In this document: positions 1 through 7,542 of the stretch, in pieces
Position numbering within the stretch: the stretch's first letter is position 1
Layout of the letters: each line of letters begins with the position of its first letter
Origin: an uncultured Eubacteriales bacterium
GTDB taxonomy: Bacteria > Bacillota > Clostridia > Oscillospirales > CAG-382
Direction: 5' to 3'
Assembly: GCA_900550505.1 (NCBI GenBank)
Contig: URSI01000020.1
Location: 1 to 12,409 of the forward strand
Length of the DNA stretch: 12,409 nucleotides
The notes under the pieces: generated by a model
Database searches by the model: none
What the model was told of the DNA's origin: nothing
Seen by the model: the letters and a program-made list of their open reading frames with translations, nothing else
Position numbers and translations under genes: made by a program

Positions 1-923
1 TGGTGCTGCTGCTTCATCCCACTTCTGCGACAAACGCCGGCATACTCGATTCATTTCTGACGGAACTGGAATCGCGCGGATACCGGTTCGGCACGCTCGA
101 CGAGCTCGCTTCCTCGCAGCTCCCGCAAAAGCAGCCCCGCGGCTTTGACGAGGTATCCGACAACTCACGGCAGCAACCGCTGCCGTCGATTTTTTTCGAA
201 CAGGACGCCTATTCAATGCTTGAAAGCTTCAAAAAGAACGGCGACGTATTGTGCGAAAACCGCAGCGCCGGAAAAAAACTGGCGTTGACGTTCGACGACG
301 GACCCGACCCGGTCTATACGGAACAGATACTCGATATACTCGCCGAATACTCGGTAAAGGCGACCTTTTTCATGATAGGCAAAAGTATCGAGAAATATCC
401 CGATATCGCAAGGCGTGTCGTCGCCGAAGGGCACGAGGCCGCGAACCACACCTATTCACACCGCAAAATGAGCAATACGGACGCCGAAACGCTCCGTCAG
501 GAGATCTCCAGGACCGCCGGGCTGCTGCGTGAGATCGGAAGCGGCAGCCGGCTTTTCAGACCGCCCGGAGGAGCATATTCGCGTCAAAGCATAGAGTCCG
601 TGCTCGAATGCGACATGAAATACGTTCTGTGGTCATGGCGGCAGGACACGAGAGACTGGAGCTGTCCCGGCGTGGATCATGTCGTGTCGACTGTACTGGA
701 TAACCTGAATGACGGCGATATCATACTGTTTCACGACGGTAACACCGGTAAAAGTCCGACGCCTCAGGCGCTGAAAGAACTGTTGCCCATACTGATAGAA
801 AAGGGCTATGAATTCGTAACGGTATCCGAGCTCTTCGGGGTGTCGGAGGTATCGTCGCCCACGATGAATTTTGCCGCAGTCTCAGGTCCGTCGTCCGGCA
901 CAAGCACCGTGGCGCGACCCTGA
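1..923 (+). CDS. Tandem NodB polysaccharide deacetylase, 5' truncated
   Basis: This is the C-terminal 306 codons of a protein whose reading frame is open to the left edge, with its first full codon at base 3. A complete NodB (carbohydrate esterase 4) domain spans about residues 92-280. Motif 1 is TFDDGP at 96-101, the metal-binding pair is H149 and H153 in NHTYSH, then come RPPGG at 186-190, DTRDW at 215-219 and the LFH motif at 242-244, so all catalytic motifs are present. Residues 1-36 look like the end of another NodB domain of the PdaA type (LLLHPTS, then GYRFGTLDEL), so the full protein probably carries two domains joined by a linker at about 37-90. Family role: metal-dependent removal of N-acetyl groups from peptidoglycan or related polymers outside the membrane. 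Any signal peptide lies outside the window. The GTG at base 3 is probably an internal valine. The tail after residue 280 is low in complexity and overlaps the convergent gene. I am confident of the family and less sure of the substrate. Confidence 0.93.
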   Translation, partial: VLLLHPTSATNAGILDSFLTELESRGYRFGTLDELASSQLPQKQPRGFDEVSDNSRQQPLPSIFFEQDAYSMLESFKKNGDVLCENRSAGKKLALTFDDGPDPVYTEQILDILAEYSVKATFFMIGKSIEKYPDIARRVVAEGHEAANHTYSHRKMSNTDAETLRQEISRTAGLLREIGSGSRLFRPPGGAYSRQSIESVLECDMKYVLWSWRQDTRDWSCPGVDHVVSTVLDNLNDGDIILFHDGNTGKSPTPQALKELLPILIEKGYEFVTVSELFGVSEVSSPTMNFAAVSGPSSGTSTVARP

Positions 924-3310
924 ACGGAAAGTGTTTCGTCACTCCTTGCAGCCGACACCTCGGCATCGGCGATAAACGGACAGTCAACACACTCAAGGCA
1001 ATGACGTCCAGCCGTGCCGAGCATACCGCGCACCGCCCGTTCCGGATCCGTCCTGTCCGAAACGCACACCACGCAGGCACCGGCGTCAAGGCGCTCGAGC
1101 CTGCACCGTGTGCCGCGCACGTTTCTCACACGGTCAAAGCACCGGCGAGCAGACTCCTCGGAACACACTATCGTGACTGCCACCGGCGTTTCCCCGGAAG
1201 AATCCGGCAGATCGGAAAGCCCGCCGTCTATCAGCTCCGTGTCATCAAGATACCGCTCTGCGTACCCGACCGCCACGACGTCGCTGCGCAGGGCGGCTGA
1301 CTTTACCCGTCCGTCCCCCACGCGGTACAGAATTACTCCCCCAAGCCCTTCACAACGGCTCAGCAATTCCGCAACGGTTTCACGCGGAAGCGGAACGAAG
1401 GATACGACCGCACCATCCCTGACGCAGACCGCGCCGTCAAATGCCGCCACCGGCAGCCGCATACCGCGCATGCGGGCATAAGCCGCCTGCGGCGGCTGGC
1501 AGGTCATCAGCGCCACATCGTCCCTTGTGCCGATAGCTTCGGCGGTACGCTCCGTCACCTCGCCGCCGTCAAGCATCCTTTCAAGCGATGCGACCCTGGC
1601 TTTGCCCGTTTTGCGGCGTCGATACACCGAAAAACAGATATATGCGCAGAGCAGGACCGCACCCGATATCGATACCGCGCGGCTCACGTGCTGTACCGTT
1701 GTACCCGTATACTCAAAGGTTATCACACCGTCGGTCCTCGATCCGATATATACCCTGACGCGGTTATACACACCGTATGTGCACTCCAGCTCGGTCCCGT
1801 CGTCAAGCACCGCCGAATATCCCTTATACATAACAAGCGGAACATCGATATAAGCGTTTTCCTTGCTGCTGCCCTCGAAGCGGACCGTCAGAACATCGCC
1901 CTCGCGCTTGAACGCAGCGCGCAGCTTGCCGTCGGAATAGATCTTGTCGGCATTTTTGCGCAAAGTCGCCGCATATGTCGACGAATATGAGCTGCCGCGC
2001 GTGAAAGCATCGCTCGTGGGCAGATACTCCGCGGCTCCGATGTTTTCGGTATAATTATACTCAGGCACGCCCTCATTCTTGTAACGTATGAACGTGTTCA
2101 ATATCGGCATATAGCACGCGGCAAACGACGCGAGCGAAAATACGGCAACGACGACCATGGCGACGCTGCCTACACGGGTATGCGCGCTCTTTGCGTAAAA
2201 CAGCGCGGCACCCACCGCAAAAAACAACGTGCCGAACGTCAGTATCCTCCAGGGGAACTGGATGACCCCTACCTGCTCCTGCACCGTTTCCCACGGGAAA
2301 AGCTCCGTGGTCACAAGCATAAGCACCAGCGCCAGACCGGTATAAAACACTCCCCGTCTGTCACGCACCCGCGGAGCAAACGCTATCCAGGCAGCGGCAA
2401 GCAGCAGCGGCGCCGGACCGAGCGCACGGGGGATCCACCAGGAACCGTCCGGCGAAACGTATGTGTCGTTGAACAAAGCCTTCAGCGGCATCACGCGTTC
2501 GGCAAGAGTGCCCCATTTCGTCGCGGCATAACCGTCGGTGGCAAGAAATGTCGTCGAGCTCATCTGCTCGAGCATAGGAAACAGAAAATCCGCCCCGACA
2601 ATAAGAAAACACACCGCACTCAGAGCAAGAAATCCCAGTCTCTGCGGTTTTTTCATGATCTGCCGGCCGAAACACACCGTCATTACCGTCAGCACCAGCG
2701 CCGTCATCACGCTCGTAAGTGTATGGGAAGCCAGCAGCCCCAGCATGCCGATGGTCAAAAGGTACCAACGGTCGCGCTCTCCGTACATGATATGATAATA
2801 TCCCAGAAACGCCACAGGCAGAAAAACGAACGCCGTTGCCTCGCCCAGCGCTCCGCGGTGAAACAGATCGGTGGAAAAGTAGGAAGAAAAAACATACAGC
2901 GCCGCGCCCACCAAAGCCGCATTGTCTTTTTTCGTCACTGCCCGCATGGCAAAATACGCACACATCGCAGCGGCATATATGACGATGACCTGAAAAACCG
3001 TATATGCCCGGCACACGCTCATCCCCGCGCAGACGAGAGCCGCCGGCAAAGACAAAAACAGATCGCCGTAAAACATAGGCGACGCGTATCCGCAGCCGCT
3101 CAGCAGCGTGCTGTATATCCGCGGCATATAATTGCCCAGACGGAATTCGTCCGCAAGCGCATCTATACGCTGAAGATGGAAAAATATGTCGTGACCTCTC
3201 GTCGTCGGCAGATTAAGCAGCGGTATGGCGTAAACGAGCGTCACCGCAAGCAGCAGAACGGCGGGATATATGTATTTCGGAGCCGCAAGGCGCTTTTTCA
3301 ACATTTTCAC
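806..3310 (-). CDS. GT-C-like polytopic membrane protein (PTPS-related/YfhO-like) with fused C-terminal domain
   Basis: This is an 834-residue membrane protein. The first membrane segment (about 15-32) is followed by an outside loop with GHD at 39-41 and HLQRI at 45-49. This resembles the clostridial 'PTPS-related' or YfhO-like membrane glycosyltransferase-type family, where an acidic residue in this loop is typical of GT-C enzymes. About ten further hydrophobic segments follow to residue 400, then an extracytoplasmic region (about 401-545, Tyr and Ser rich), a last membrane helix (546-563) and an RRRK stop-transfer. Residues 573-820 form an unusual soluble cytoplasmic domain that may be a degenerate Cof-type HAD fold. 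The start is GTG, chosen because AAAGG sits 6 nt upstream; an ATG two codons later would have a looser 12-nt spacing. Only 3 nt separate it from the upstream hydrolase stop, so coupled translation is likely. Its last 118 bp overlap the convergent deacetylase. The donor and acceptor cannot be told from sequence. Confidence 0.8.
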   Translation of the reverse strand: MKMLKKRLAAPKYIYPAVLLLAVTLVYAIPLLNLPTTRGHDIFFHLQRIDALADEFRLGNYMPRIYSTLLSGCGYASPMFYGDLFLSLPAALVCAGMSVCRAYTVFQVIVIYAAAMCAYFAMRAVTKKDNAALVGAALYVFSSYFSTDLFHRGALGEATAFVFLPVAFLGYYHIMYGERDRWYLLTIGMLGLLASHTLTSVMTALVLTVMTVCFGRQIMKKPQRLGFLALSAVCFLIVGADFLFPMLEQMSSTTFLATDGYAATKWGTLAERVMPLKALFNDTYVSPDGSWWIPRALGPAPLLLAAAWIAFAPRVRDRRGVFYTGLALVLMLVTTELFPWETVQEQVGVIQFPWRILTFGTLFFAVGAALFYAKSAHTRVGSVAMVVVAVFSLASFAACYMPILNTFIRYKNEGVPEYNYTENIGAAEYLPTSDAFTRGSSYSSTYAATLRKNADKIYSDGKLRAAFKREGDVLTVRFEGSSKENAYIDVPLVMYKGYSAVLDDGTELECTYGVYNRVRVYIGSRTDGVITFEYTGTTVQHVSRAVSISGAVLLCAYICFSVYRRRKTGKARVASLERMLDGGEVTERTAEAIGTRDDVALMTCQPPQAAYARMRGMRLPVAAFDGAVCVRDGAVVSFVPLPRETVAELLSRCEGLGGVILYRVGDGRVKSAALRSDVVAVGYAERYLDDTELIDGGLSDLPDSSGETPVAVTIVCSEESARRCFDRVRNVRGTRCRLERLDAGACVVCVSDRTDPERAVRGMLGTAGRHCLECVDCPFIADAEVSAARSDETLSVQGRATVLVPDDGPETAAKFIVGDDTSDTPKSSDTVTNS

Positions 3311-3313
3311 TTA

Positions 3314-4102
3314 CTACCTTTCCGCCGGGCGAACATAATTTTCGTTGCCATGTTCCAAAACCCGGAGCCCGCCTGACCCACTGTCTTTCCGCCGGGCGCA
3401 CATGATCTCATACGCACGCAAGCCCACGACGCCGCACGCCGGGACGGCTCTTTCAAAATCTTCACTGAGAAACGCGGCAAAAACACCCGTTGTGCCCGTA
3501 TCATCGCCGCACGGCGCAAAAACACCGACGTCATGCACCGCGCCATGCATATCCCCCGCCTTGCCGTAAAACCTGCAGCCGTGATACACATAACGCATGA
3601 GTCTGTCAAGACACTTCGCACCCGCAAGATACTTTGCGCCGCCGAGCCTGAAGACCTCTTTTATCCCCGCCATCATATCGGATGCGGTGGTATAATTATC
3701 TTTCCCCGCCGCAATAGCGCCGTAATCCAGCATTTTTCGAGCCAGCACCGTGTCTTTCAGCCCCATTATATCCGATATATAGCCGTTTATCCGCTCAAAC
3801 CCCAGCAGATCTATCAGTACATTTGTAGCTCCGTTGTCGCTCGAGCCTGTCATCATATAAAGCAGCCGGTCTATGCTCGATACCGCCAGTCCGAGCTCCG
3901 AAAGCTCGCTGCCTTCCATCACAACACGGCACGGCACCTCGCCCGAAACGTCGGTCTGCGCAAGCGCCGCGCAAAGAATAAATACCTTTATGAGGCTCGC
4001 ACTCCTGAACCTCTCGTCCGGACGGTGGCTTTCAAGCGTCTCGCCGCTTTCAAGGTCGGTTATGAGAAACGCCGTATTGTTCAGTCTGAGTTCATCGAGC
4101 AT
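3314..4102 (-). CDS. Class A beta-lactamase-like serine hydrolase (cytoplasmic, atypical motifs)
   Basis: This 262-residue protein belongs to the beta-lactamase/penicillin-binding-protein fold. The SxxK motif is S36-L-I-K39, with S36 the presumed nucleophile. The SDN motif is S88-D89-N90. The third motif, usually KTG, is K181-A182-G183. In the omega-loop stretch (R122-K-M124-L-D126, then N136) the deacylating glutamate of true class A beta-lactamases is replaced by methionine, so antibiotic hydrolysis is unlikely. There is no signal peptide: the protein opens directly with the first strand (AFLITDLESGETL), so it probably acts in the cytoplasm, which is unusual for this fold. The ATG has GGAG 5 nt upstream and lies inside the last 22 bp of the dipeptide epimerase gene, suggesting translational coupling and a shared substrate, perhaps murein-derived peptides. 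That function is inferred. Peptidase, esterase or transpeptidase activity are all possible. Confidence 0.85.
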   Translation of the reverse strand: MLDELRLNNTAFLITDLESGETLESHRPDERFRSASLIKVFILCAALAQTDVSGEVPCRVVMEGSELSELGLAVSSIDRLLYMMTGSSDNGATNVLIDLLGFERINGYISDIMGLKDTVLARKMLDYGAIAAGKDNYTTASDMMAGIKEVFRLGGAKYLAGAKCLDRLMRYVYHGCRFYGKAGDMHGAVHDVGVFAPCGDDTGTTGVFAAFLSEDFERAVPACGVVGLRAYEIMCARRKDSGSGGLRVLEHGNENYVRPAER

Positions 4103-5175
4103 ATCATCTCCGCCGCTCCTTCAAAAGCTATCCCCAGGCCCTTTGCGTCCTCATCAAGCGTTATCGTACCTGCGCCTATCTCGGCGCCGCCGACGCACGG
4201 AAGCTCCGCAAAAAGCGCCGGAGGATCGAGGTCCGCCATCGTTATCACATCCGCGGCGCACGCAAGATGCGATGCGGCCATCACGCCTATCGGACCCTCA
4301 AGCATACATCCCATCATGCAGCGGGCGCCGTATCGCCGTGCCACCTCGCATATCTCCAGCGCGCCGGTCAGCCCGCCGCACTTCATCAATTTGATATTCA
4401 CAAGGTCTGCCTGACCCGTTGAAAGTATACGTTCACAGTCACGCGCGTCAAAAACGCTTTCGTCCGCGAGCAACGGTGCACACAAACGCAGTGCAGAGCT
4501 GTCATCATATCTGCCCAGCGGCTGTTCGATCAGCGCCGGCATAATACCCGCTTCACGGCAGAACGCATCCACGGCAAGCGCGGTCTCTGCGTTCCATGCC
4601 TGATTTGCGTCCAGCCTCAGCTCCGCGCCGCCGGCAGCCGCAGCCACAGCGTGTATGCGCGCAATGTCAAGCGCGGGATCACCGCCCAGCTTCACCTTAA
4701 GCACACGGTATCCGTCGTTCACTGCCTTTGCCGCCTCTTCGGCCATTTCGTCAGGCGAACCGAGCGACACGGTGATATCTGTCTCCACCGTACGGCGCTC
4801 ACGCGTTCCTCCAAGCGTCACCCTCAGCGGCTCGCCGCGTTCCTTTGCCATCAGATCCCAAACGGCTATATCGGCGGCGGCTTTCGCGGAAAAATTACCC
4901 GCCAAAGCTGCTTTGATATCGGATAAAAGCGACATATCGACCCGACTGCCGACGAGACGCGGCATAATATAATCCCGCAGCGCGCACACTATCGATCCGT
5001 TCGTATCACCCGTTATGGCAGCCGTAGGTGAAGCCGCGCCGAGCCCGGTTTCTCCCGTTTCCGCAGTGAGCCTGAGTATAAAACTTTCGGCAGCATCCAC
5101 ACGGCGCAGCGCCGTAACAAACGGCCGCTTCAGCGGTATGGTCTGATAAAGCAGTTCGGCACGCACTATTTTCAT
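4081..5175 (-). CDS. Dipeptide epimerase (L-Ala-D/L-Glu epimerase type), enolase superfamily
   Basis: This is a 364-residue protein of the muconate-lactonizing subgroup of the enolase superfamily. The general bases are K162 (in KVK, 160-162) on one face and K262 (in NIKLMK) on the other. The metal ligands are D189 (LRLDAN), E217 (IEQPL) and D238 (ADES). A D-L-D motif at 315-317 (ADLDPP) matches the motif that holds the substrate alpha-ammonium in L-Ala-D/L-Glu epimerases, which favours a dipeptide epimerase over muconate cycloisomerase or o-succinylbenzoate synthase. Spacing of these residues is close to that of B. subtilis YkfB. Family role: interconversion of L-Ala-D-Glu and L-Ala-L-Glu during recycling of peptidoglycan peptides in the cytoplasm, Mg2+ dependent. 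Its ATG overlaps the rarA stop as ATGA, and its 3' end overlaps the serine hydrolase start by 22 bp. The family is firm; the exact dipeptide specificity is not proven. Confidence 0.93.
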   Translation of the reverse strand: MKIVRAELLYQTIPLKRPFVTALRRVDAAESFILRLTAETGETGLGAASPTAAITGDTNGSIVCALRDYIMPRLVGSRVDMSLLSDIKAALAGNFSAKAAADIAVWDLMAKERGEPLRVTLGGTRERRTVETDITVSLGSPDEMAEEAAKAVNDGYRVLKVKLGGDPALDIARIHAVAAAAGGAELRLDANQAWNAETALAVDAFCREAGIMPALIEQPLGRYDDSSALRLCAPLLADESVFDARDCERILSTGQADLVNIKLMKCGGLTGALEICEVARRYGARCMMGCMLEGPIGVMAASHLACAADVITMADLDPPALFAELPCVGGAEIGAGTITLDEDAKGLGIAFEGAAEMICSMNSD

Positions 5176-6392
5176 TTTTCGTCGGATCCCTTTACAGTCT
5201 GCCAGTACGCGCGCATCGCACGCTCTGTCTTGTTGTCCCCGTATGAGTAATATCTGCGTTCCTTCAGCCTGTCAGGCAGATACTGCTGCTTTACATACGA
5301 ATTCGGGTAGGAATGCGGATATTTGTAGTCCTTCTCATTGCCGCTCTGAAGGTAATACGGCATTTCATCGCCGCCAAACACGTCCGCCGCAGCCGCGTTA
5401 TATGCGCTGTTTGCGCTGTTCGATTTCGGCGAGAGCGCCAGCAGCGCCGCCGCGTGCGAAAGCGGTATCTTCGCCTCCGGCAGTCCCAACTGCATCGCGC
5501 TGTCGACGCAGCTCTTCACTATGACCGCGGCCATGGGATATGCCAAGCCGATATCCTCGCTCGCCATAACGAGCAGTCGTCTGCACGGTGAAAGCAAATC
5601 GCCGCCCTCCAGCAGACACGCAAGGTAGTACAGCGCTGCGTTCACATCGCTGCCCCGTATCGATTTCTGAAGTGCCGAAAGCAGATCGTAATGTCCGTCG
5701 TCTGCGCGGTCAAACCTGAGCGAGCTGCGCTGCGAAAGCTCGTTTGCAAGCGACACGGTCAGCACGTCGTCAGAAGCATAATACACGTTCTCAAGCGTGT
5801 TTATCGCCTTTCTGACGTCTCCGCCGCAGGCGGCGGCCATTGTCTCGAGCGCGCCGTCCTCTGCCCGCTTTTCGACCCCTGTCTCCGCACAAAGCGCCTC
5901 GAGCGCGCGTCTGAGCGCCGGAACTATTTCGCTGCGTTCCACAGCCTTGAACTCAAACGCCGTGGACCTCGAGAGCAACGCTCCGTAAAGCGTATAAAAC
6001 GGATTTTCCGTCGTGGCGCATATCAGCGTCACACGCCCGTCCTCAACATATTCCAGCAGGCTCTGCTGCTGCTTTTTATTGAAATACTGTATTTCGTCTA
6101 TGTAAAGCAGCACCCCACCGAGCCCGTCAAGCGTAGCGGAACTGTCGAGTGCTGCCCTGACGTCGGAAAGCGATGCCACTGTCGCATTCAGTTTTACAAG
6201 AAAAAGTCCCGCCTGACGGGCTATGATGTCCGCGACGGTAGTTTTTCCCGTTCCCGAAGGTCCGTGGAACACCATTGACGGCAGGTGTCCCGACTCCAAT
6301 ATCCTTCTCAACGGTGCGCCGGGAGCGAGCAAATGGCGCTGCCCGACGACTTCGTCAAATGTTTTCGGTCTTATTTTCTCGGCAAGCGGCAC
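5172..6392 (-). CDS. rarA: Replication-associated recombination protein A (AAA+ ATPase, MgsA/RarA)
   Basis: This 406-residue AAA+ ATPase is of the RarA/MgsA/WRNIP1 family, a DNA-dependent ATPase acting at stalled replication forks. The N-terminal LAEKIRPKTFDEVVGQ box is characteristic. Walker A is GPSGTGKT at 44-51, Walker B LLYIDE at 95-100, sensor 1 lies in ATTENP (126-131), and SRS at 141-143 holds the arginine finger. The C-terminal part has the tetramerisation region (SEDIGLAYP) and the RarA signature YKYPHSYPNSYVKQQYLPD near the end. Length is a little shorter than the usual 420-450. IDEIQYF replaces the usual IDEIHRF. The start is GTG, supported by AGAGGTG about 6 nt upstream. It lies 33 nt after the yihY-like gene and overlaps the epimerase by 4 bp, so it appears to be part of the same transcript. 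Identification is firm. Confidence 0.96.
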   Translation of the reverse strand: MPLAEKIRPKTFDEVVGQRHLLAPGAPLRRILESGHLPSMVFHGPSGTGKTTVADIIARQAGLFLVKLNATVASLSDVRAALDSSATLDGLGGVLLYIDEIQYFNKKQQQSLLEYVEDGRVTLICATTENPFYTLYGALLSRSTAFEFKAVERSEIVPALRRALEALCAETGVEKRAEDGALETMAAACGGDVRKAINTLENVYYASDDVLTVSLANELSQRSSLRFDRADDGHYDLLSALQKSIRGSDVNAALYYLACLLEGGDLLSPCRRLLVMASEDIGLAYPMAAVIVKSCVDSAMQLGLPEAKIPLSHAAALLALSPKSNSANSAYNAAAADVFGGDEMPYYLQSGNEKDYKYPHSYPNSYVKQQYLPDRLKERRYYSYGDNKTERAMRAYWQTVKGSDEK

Positions 6393-6425
6393 CGCTCACA
6401 CCTCTTTTCCCTCGTTTGGATTATA

Positions 6426-7334
6426 TCACAGTGACACGTCTGTGTCAATCGTTTTTGCCTTCAGCATATTTATTCGGGCGCCAACAAAAAGTATACGCGC
6501 GCAGACGTTCAGCCATACTATCAGCAGCACGACCGAGCCCAGACTGCCGTACACACGGGAAAAATCCGAAAAATTATCAACACAATATGTGAAAACTATC
6601 GAAAAAACCAGCCAGCCGAACGCCGAAAGTGCCGCACCTGCCACGTGCGATGTAAGCGTCATCGGCTCGCTGCCGCCACGTGATGCCGCGGCAAACGTAA
6701 AAGTAAAAAACACTGTCAGCAGCGAAAACACAAAAAGGTATCTTATCCCCGCGCCCAGCAACCCGAACGCTCCCGTCTGCGGGTCGAGCACGGGTATCAC
6801 CCTGCCGGCAAGACTCAACAGCCAACCCGAAAACCTCGAACCCGCCGCACCCACGGCAAGCACCGTGATAAGCGCACCGCAATACAATACGGCAAAAAGC
6901 AATGACTTTGCCAAAGCAGCAAGCCCCTCTCCTCTTTGTCGCCCGTATATCTCCCCTATGCCCTTAAGCAGCGTGTATACCCCGCGTGACGCCGACCAGA
7001 TCGCCACCGCCGCAGCCGCAGGCACAAAAGCCGTTGCCGTGCGCCGCATCTCGGCTATCAGCGTTTCTATCAGCTCCCGGGTATCAGCAGGGAAAAAATC
7101 AAAAAGCGCGTCCACACCCGACGGGACCAGGACACCCGCCAACGAGACGGCAACCATAATGAAGGGAACAAACGACAAAAAAAGGTAATAGGTGACCTGT
7201 GCAGCTCTCGCACCGTCTGCGCTGACAGCCCTGAAAACCGCTCCCGTAAGCGAATGATCGAATTTTTTCAAATCATCACCGTCCAAACGAAAATACTTCC
7301 GCAAGTTTGTCCGCACAACGAACCGCGGCTTCAT
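6426..7334 (-). CDS. YihY/BrkB family inner membrane protein
   Basis: With the ATG at 7334 this is a 302-residue polytopic membrane protein of the YihY/BrkB family (PF03631), once misnamed ribonuclease BN. Family hallmarks are the AAQVTYYLFLSFVPF segment at about 44-58, WSASRG at 113-118 followed by ...IGEIYGRQ, and the C-terminal YGSLGSVVLLIVWL with a final GARINM (285-290). About six membrane segments are seen (near 46-70, 102-117, 143-164, 195-217, 229-251 and 264-287). The biochemical role of the family is not established. The start is uncertain: the frame allows GTG at 7388 (no Shine-Dalgarno), GTG at 7337 and ATG at 7334 (AGAG 6 nt upstream). A strong GGAGGTG lies too far upstream of the ATG (22 nt). 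It is the first gene of the run toward rarA. Confidence 0.9.
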   Translation of the reverse strand: MKPRFVVRTNLRKYFRLDGDDLKKFDHSLTGAVFRAVSADGARAAQVTYYLFLSFVPFIMVAVSLAGVLVPSGVDALFDFFPADTRELIETLIAEMRRTATAFVPAAAAVAIWSASRGVYTLLKGIGEIYGRQRGEGLAALAKSLLFAVLYCGALITVLAVGAAGSRFSGWLLSLAGRVIPVLDPQTGAFGLLGAGIRYLFVFSLLTVFFTFTFAAASRGGSEPMTLTSHVAGAALSAFGWLVFSIVFTYCVDNFSDFSRVYGSLGSVVLLIVWLNVCARILFVGARINMLKAKTIDTDVSL

Positions 7335-7496
7335 CACGGACTCTGTCGCGAAAATACACCTCCGTCCGTGACCGTTTTCATCGAACACGGCTGCTTTGAT
7401 ACATTTTCCGTCCGCTCACAAAGCACCGACGCGCAGCCACGACAATATAAATAATATGCTCATGTCCGCGCGCAATATACTCCCCACCATAAACGA
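7335..7496. other. Gap upstream of the yihY-like gene
   Basis: This gap separates the surface-glycosidase unit from the yihY-rarA unit. On the minus strand it holds AT-rich stretches (TATTAT and TATATT near 7442-7460 and a TATATT near 7475-7480) that could be -10 elements. No -35 element stands at 16-18 nt from any of them, so I do not call a promoter. Position suggests that the promoter of the downstream operon should be here. A GGAGGTG on the minus strand near 7352-7358 is unused by any well-placed ATG, GTG or TTG. No other gene is seen. Confidence 0.5.
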
Positions 7497-7524
7497 TGTG
7501 GCACCGCCTTTCGGAGGTGCCACA
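7497..7524 (-). terminator. Hairpin terminator after the surface glycosidase gene
   Basis: An inverted repeat lies 18 nt past the TAA stop: GTGGCACC pairs with GGTGCCAC (plus-strand arms 7498-7505 and 7516-7523), extended by one outer T-A pair. Read on the minus strand the inside is a mismatch, then CC-GAAA-GG, a GNRA tetraloop closed by C-G, which supports use in minus-strand RNA. The U-tract after the stem is poor (ATCGTTTATG), so termination may be partial, or the stem may act as a 3' end stabiliser. Confidence 0.65.
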
Positions 7525-7542
7525 ATAGCTTTCTGTCCGGGC

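Noticed and set aside
852..866. Small hairpin ATCGT-cgccc-ACGAT near the convergent ends
   Set aside because: Only five base pairs and a weak T-run. Too poor to call a terminator for either gene.
2180..3376. Long plus-strand ORF of 398 codons
   Set aside because: It lies antisense to the GT-C-like membrane gene, its product is abnormally rich in Arg, His, Gln and Lys, it shows no domain, and it has no ribosome site. The minus-strand frame gives a clear membrane protein.
3533..4414. Plus-strand ORF of 293 codons
   Set aside because: It is antisense to the serine hydrolase and the epimerase, both of which carry full family motifs. No domain is seen.
6223..7188. Plus-strand ORF of 321 codons over yihY and the rarA start
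   Set aside because: Ser/Pro/Thr/Ala-rich product typical of the antisense of GC-rich genes. It crosses two well-supported genes.
7442..7480. TATTAT and TATATT stretches as promoter for the yihY-rarA unit
   Set aside because: No -35-like hexamer lies at 16-18 nt from any of them, so a promoter here cannot be supported from the sequence.
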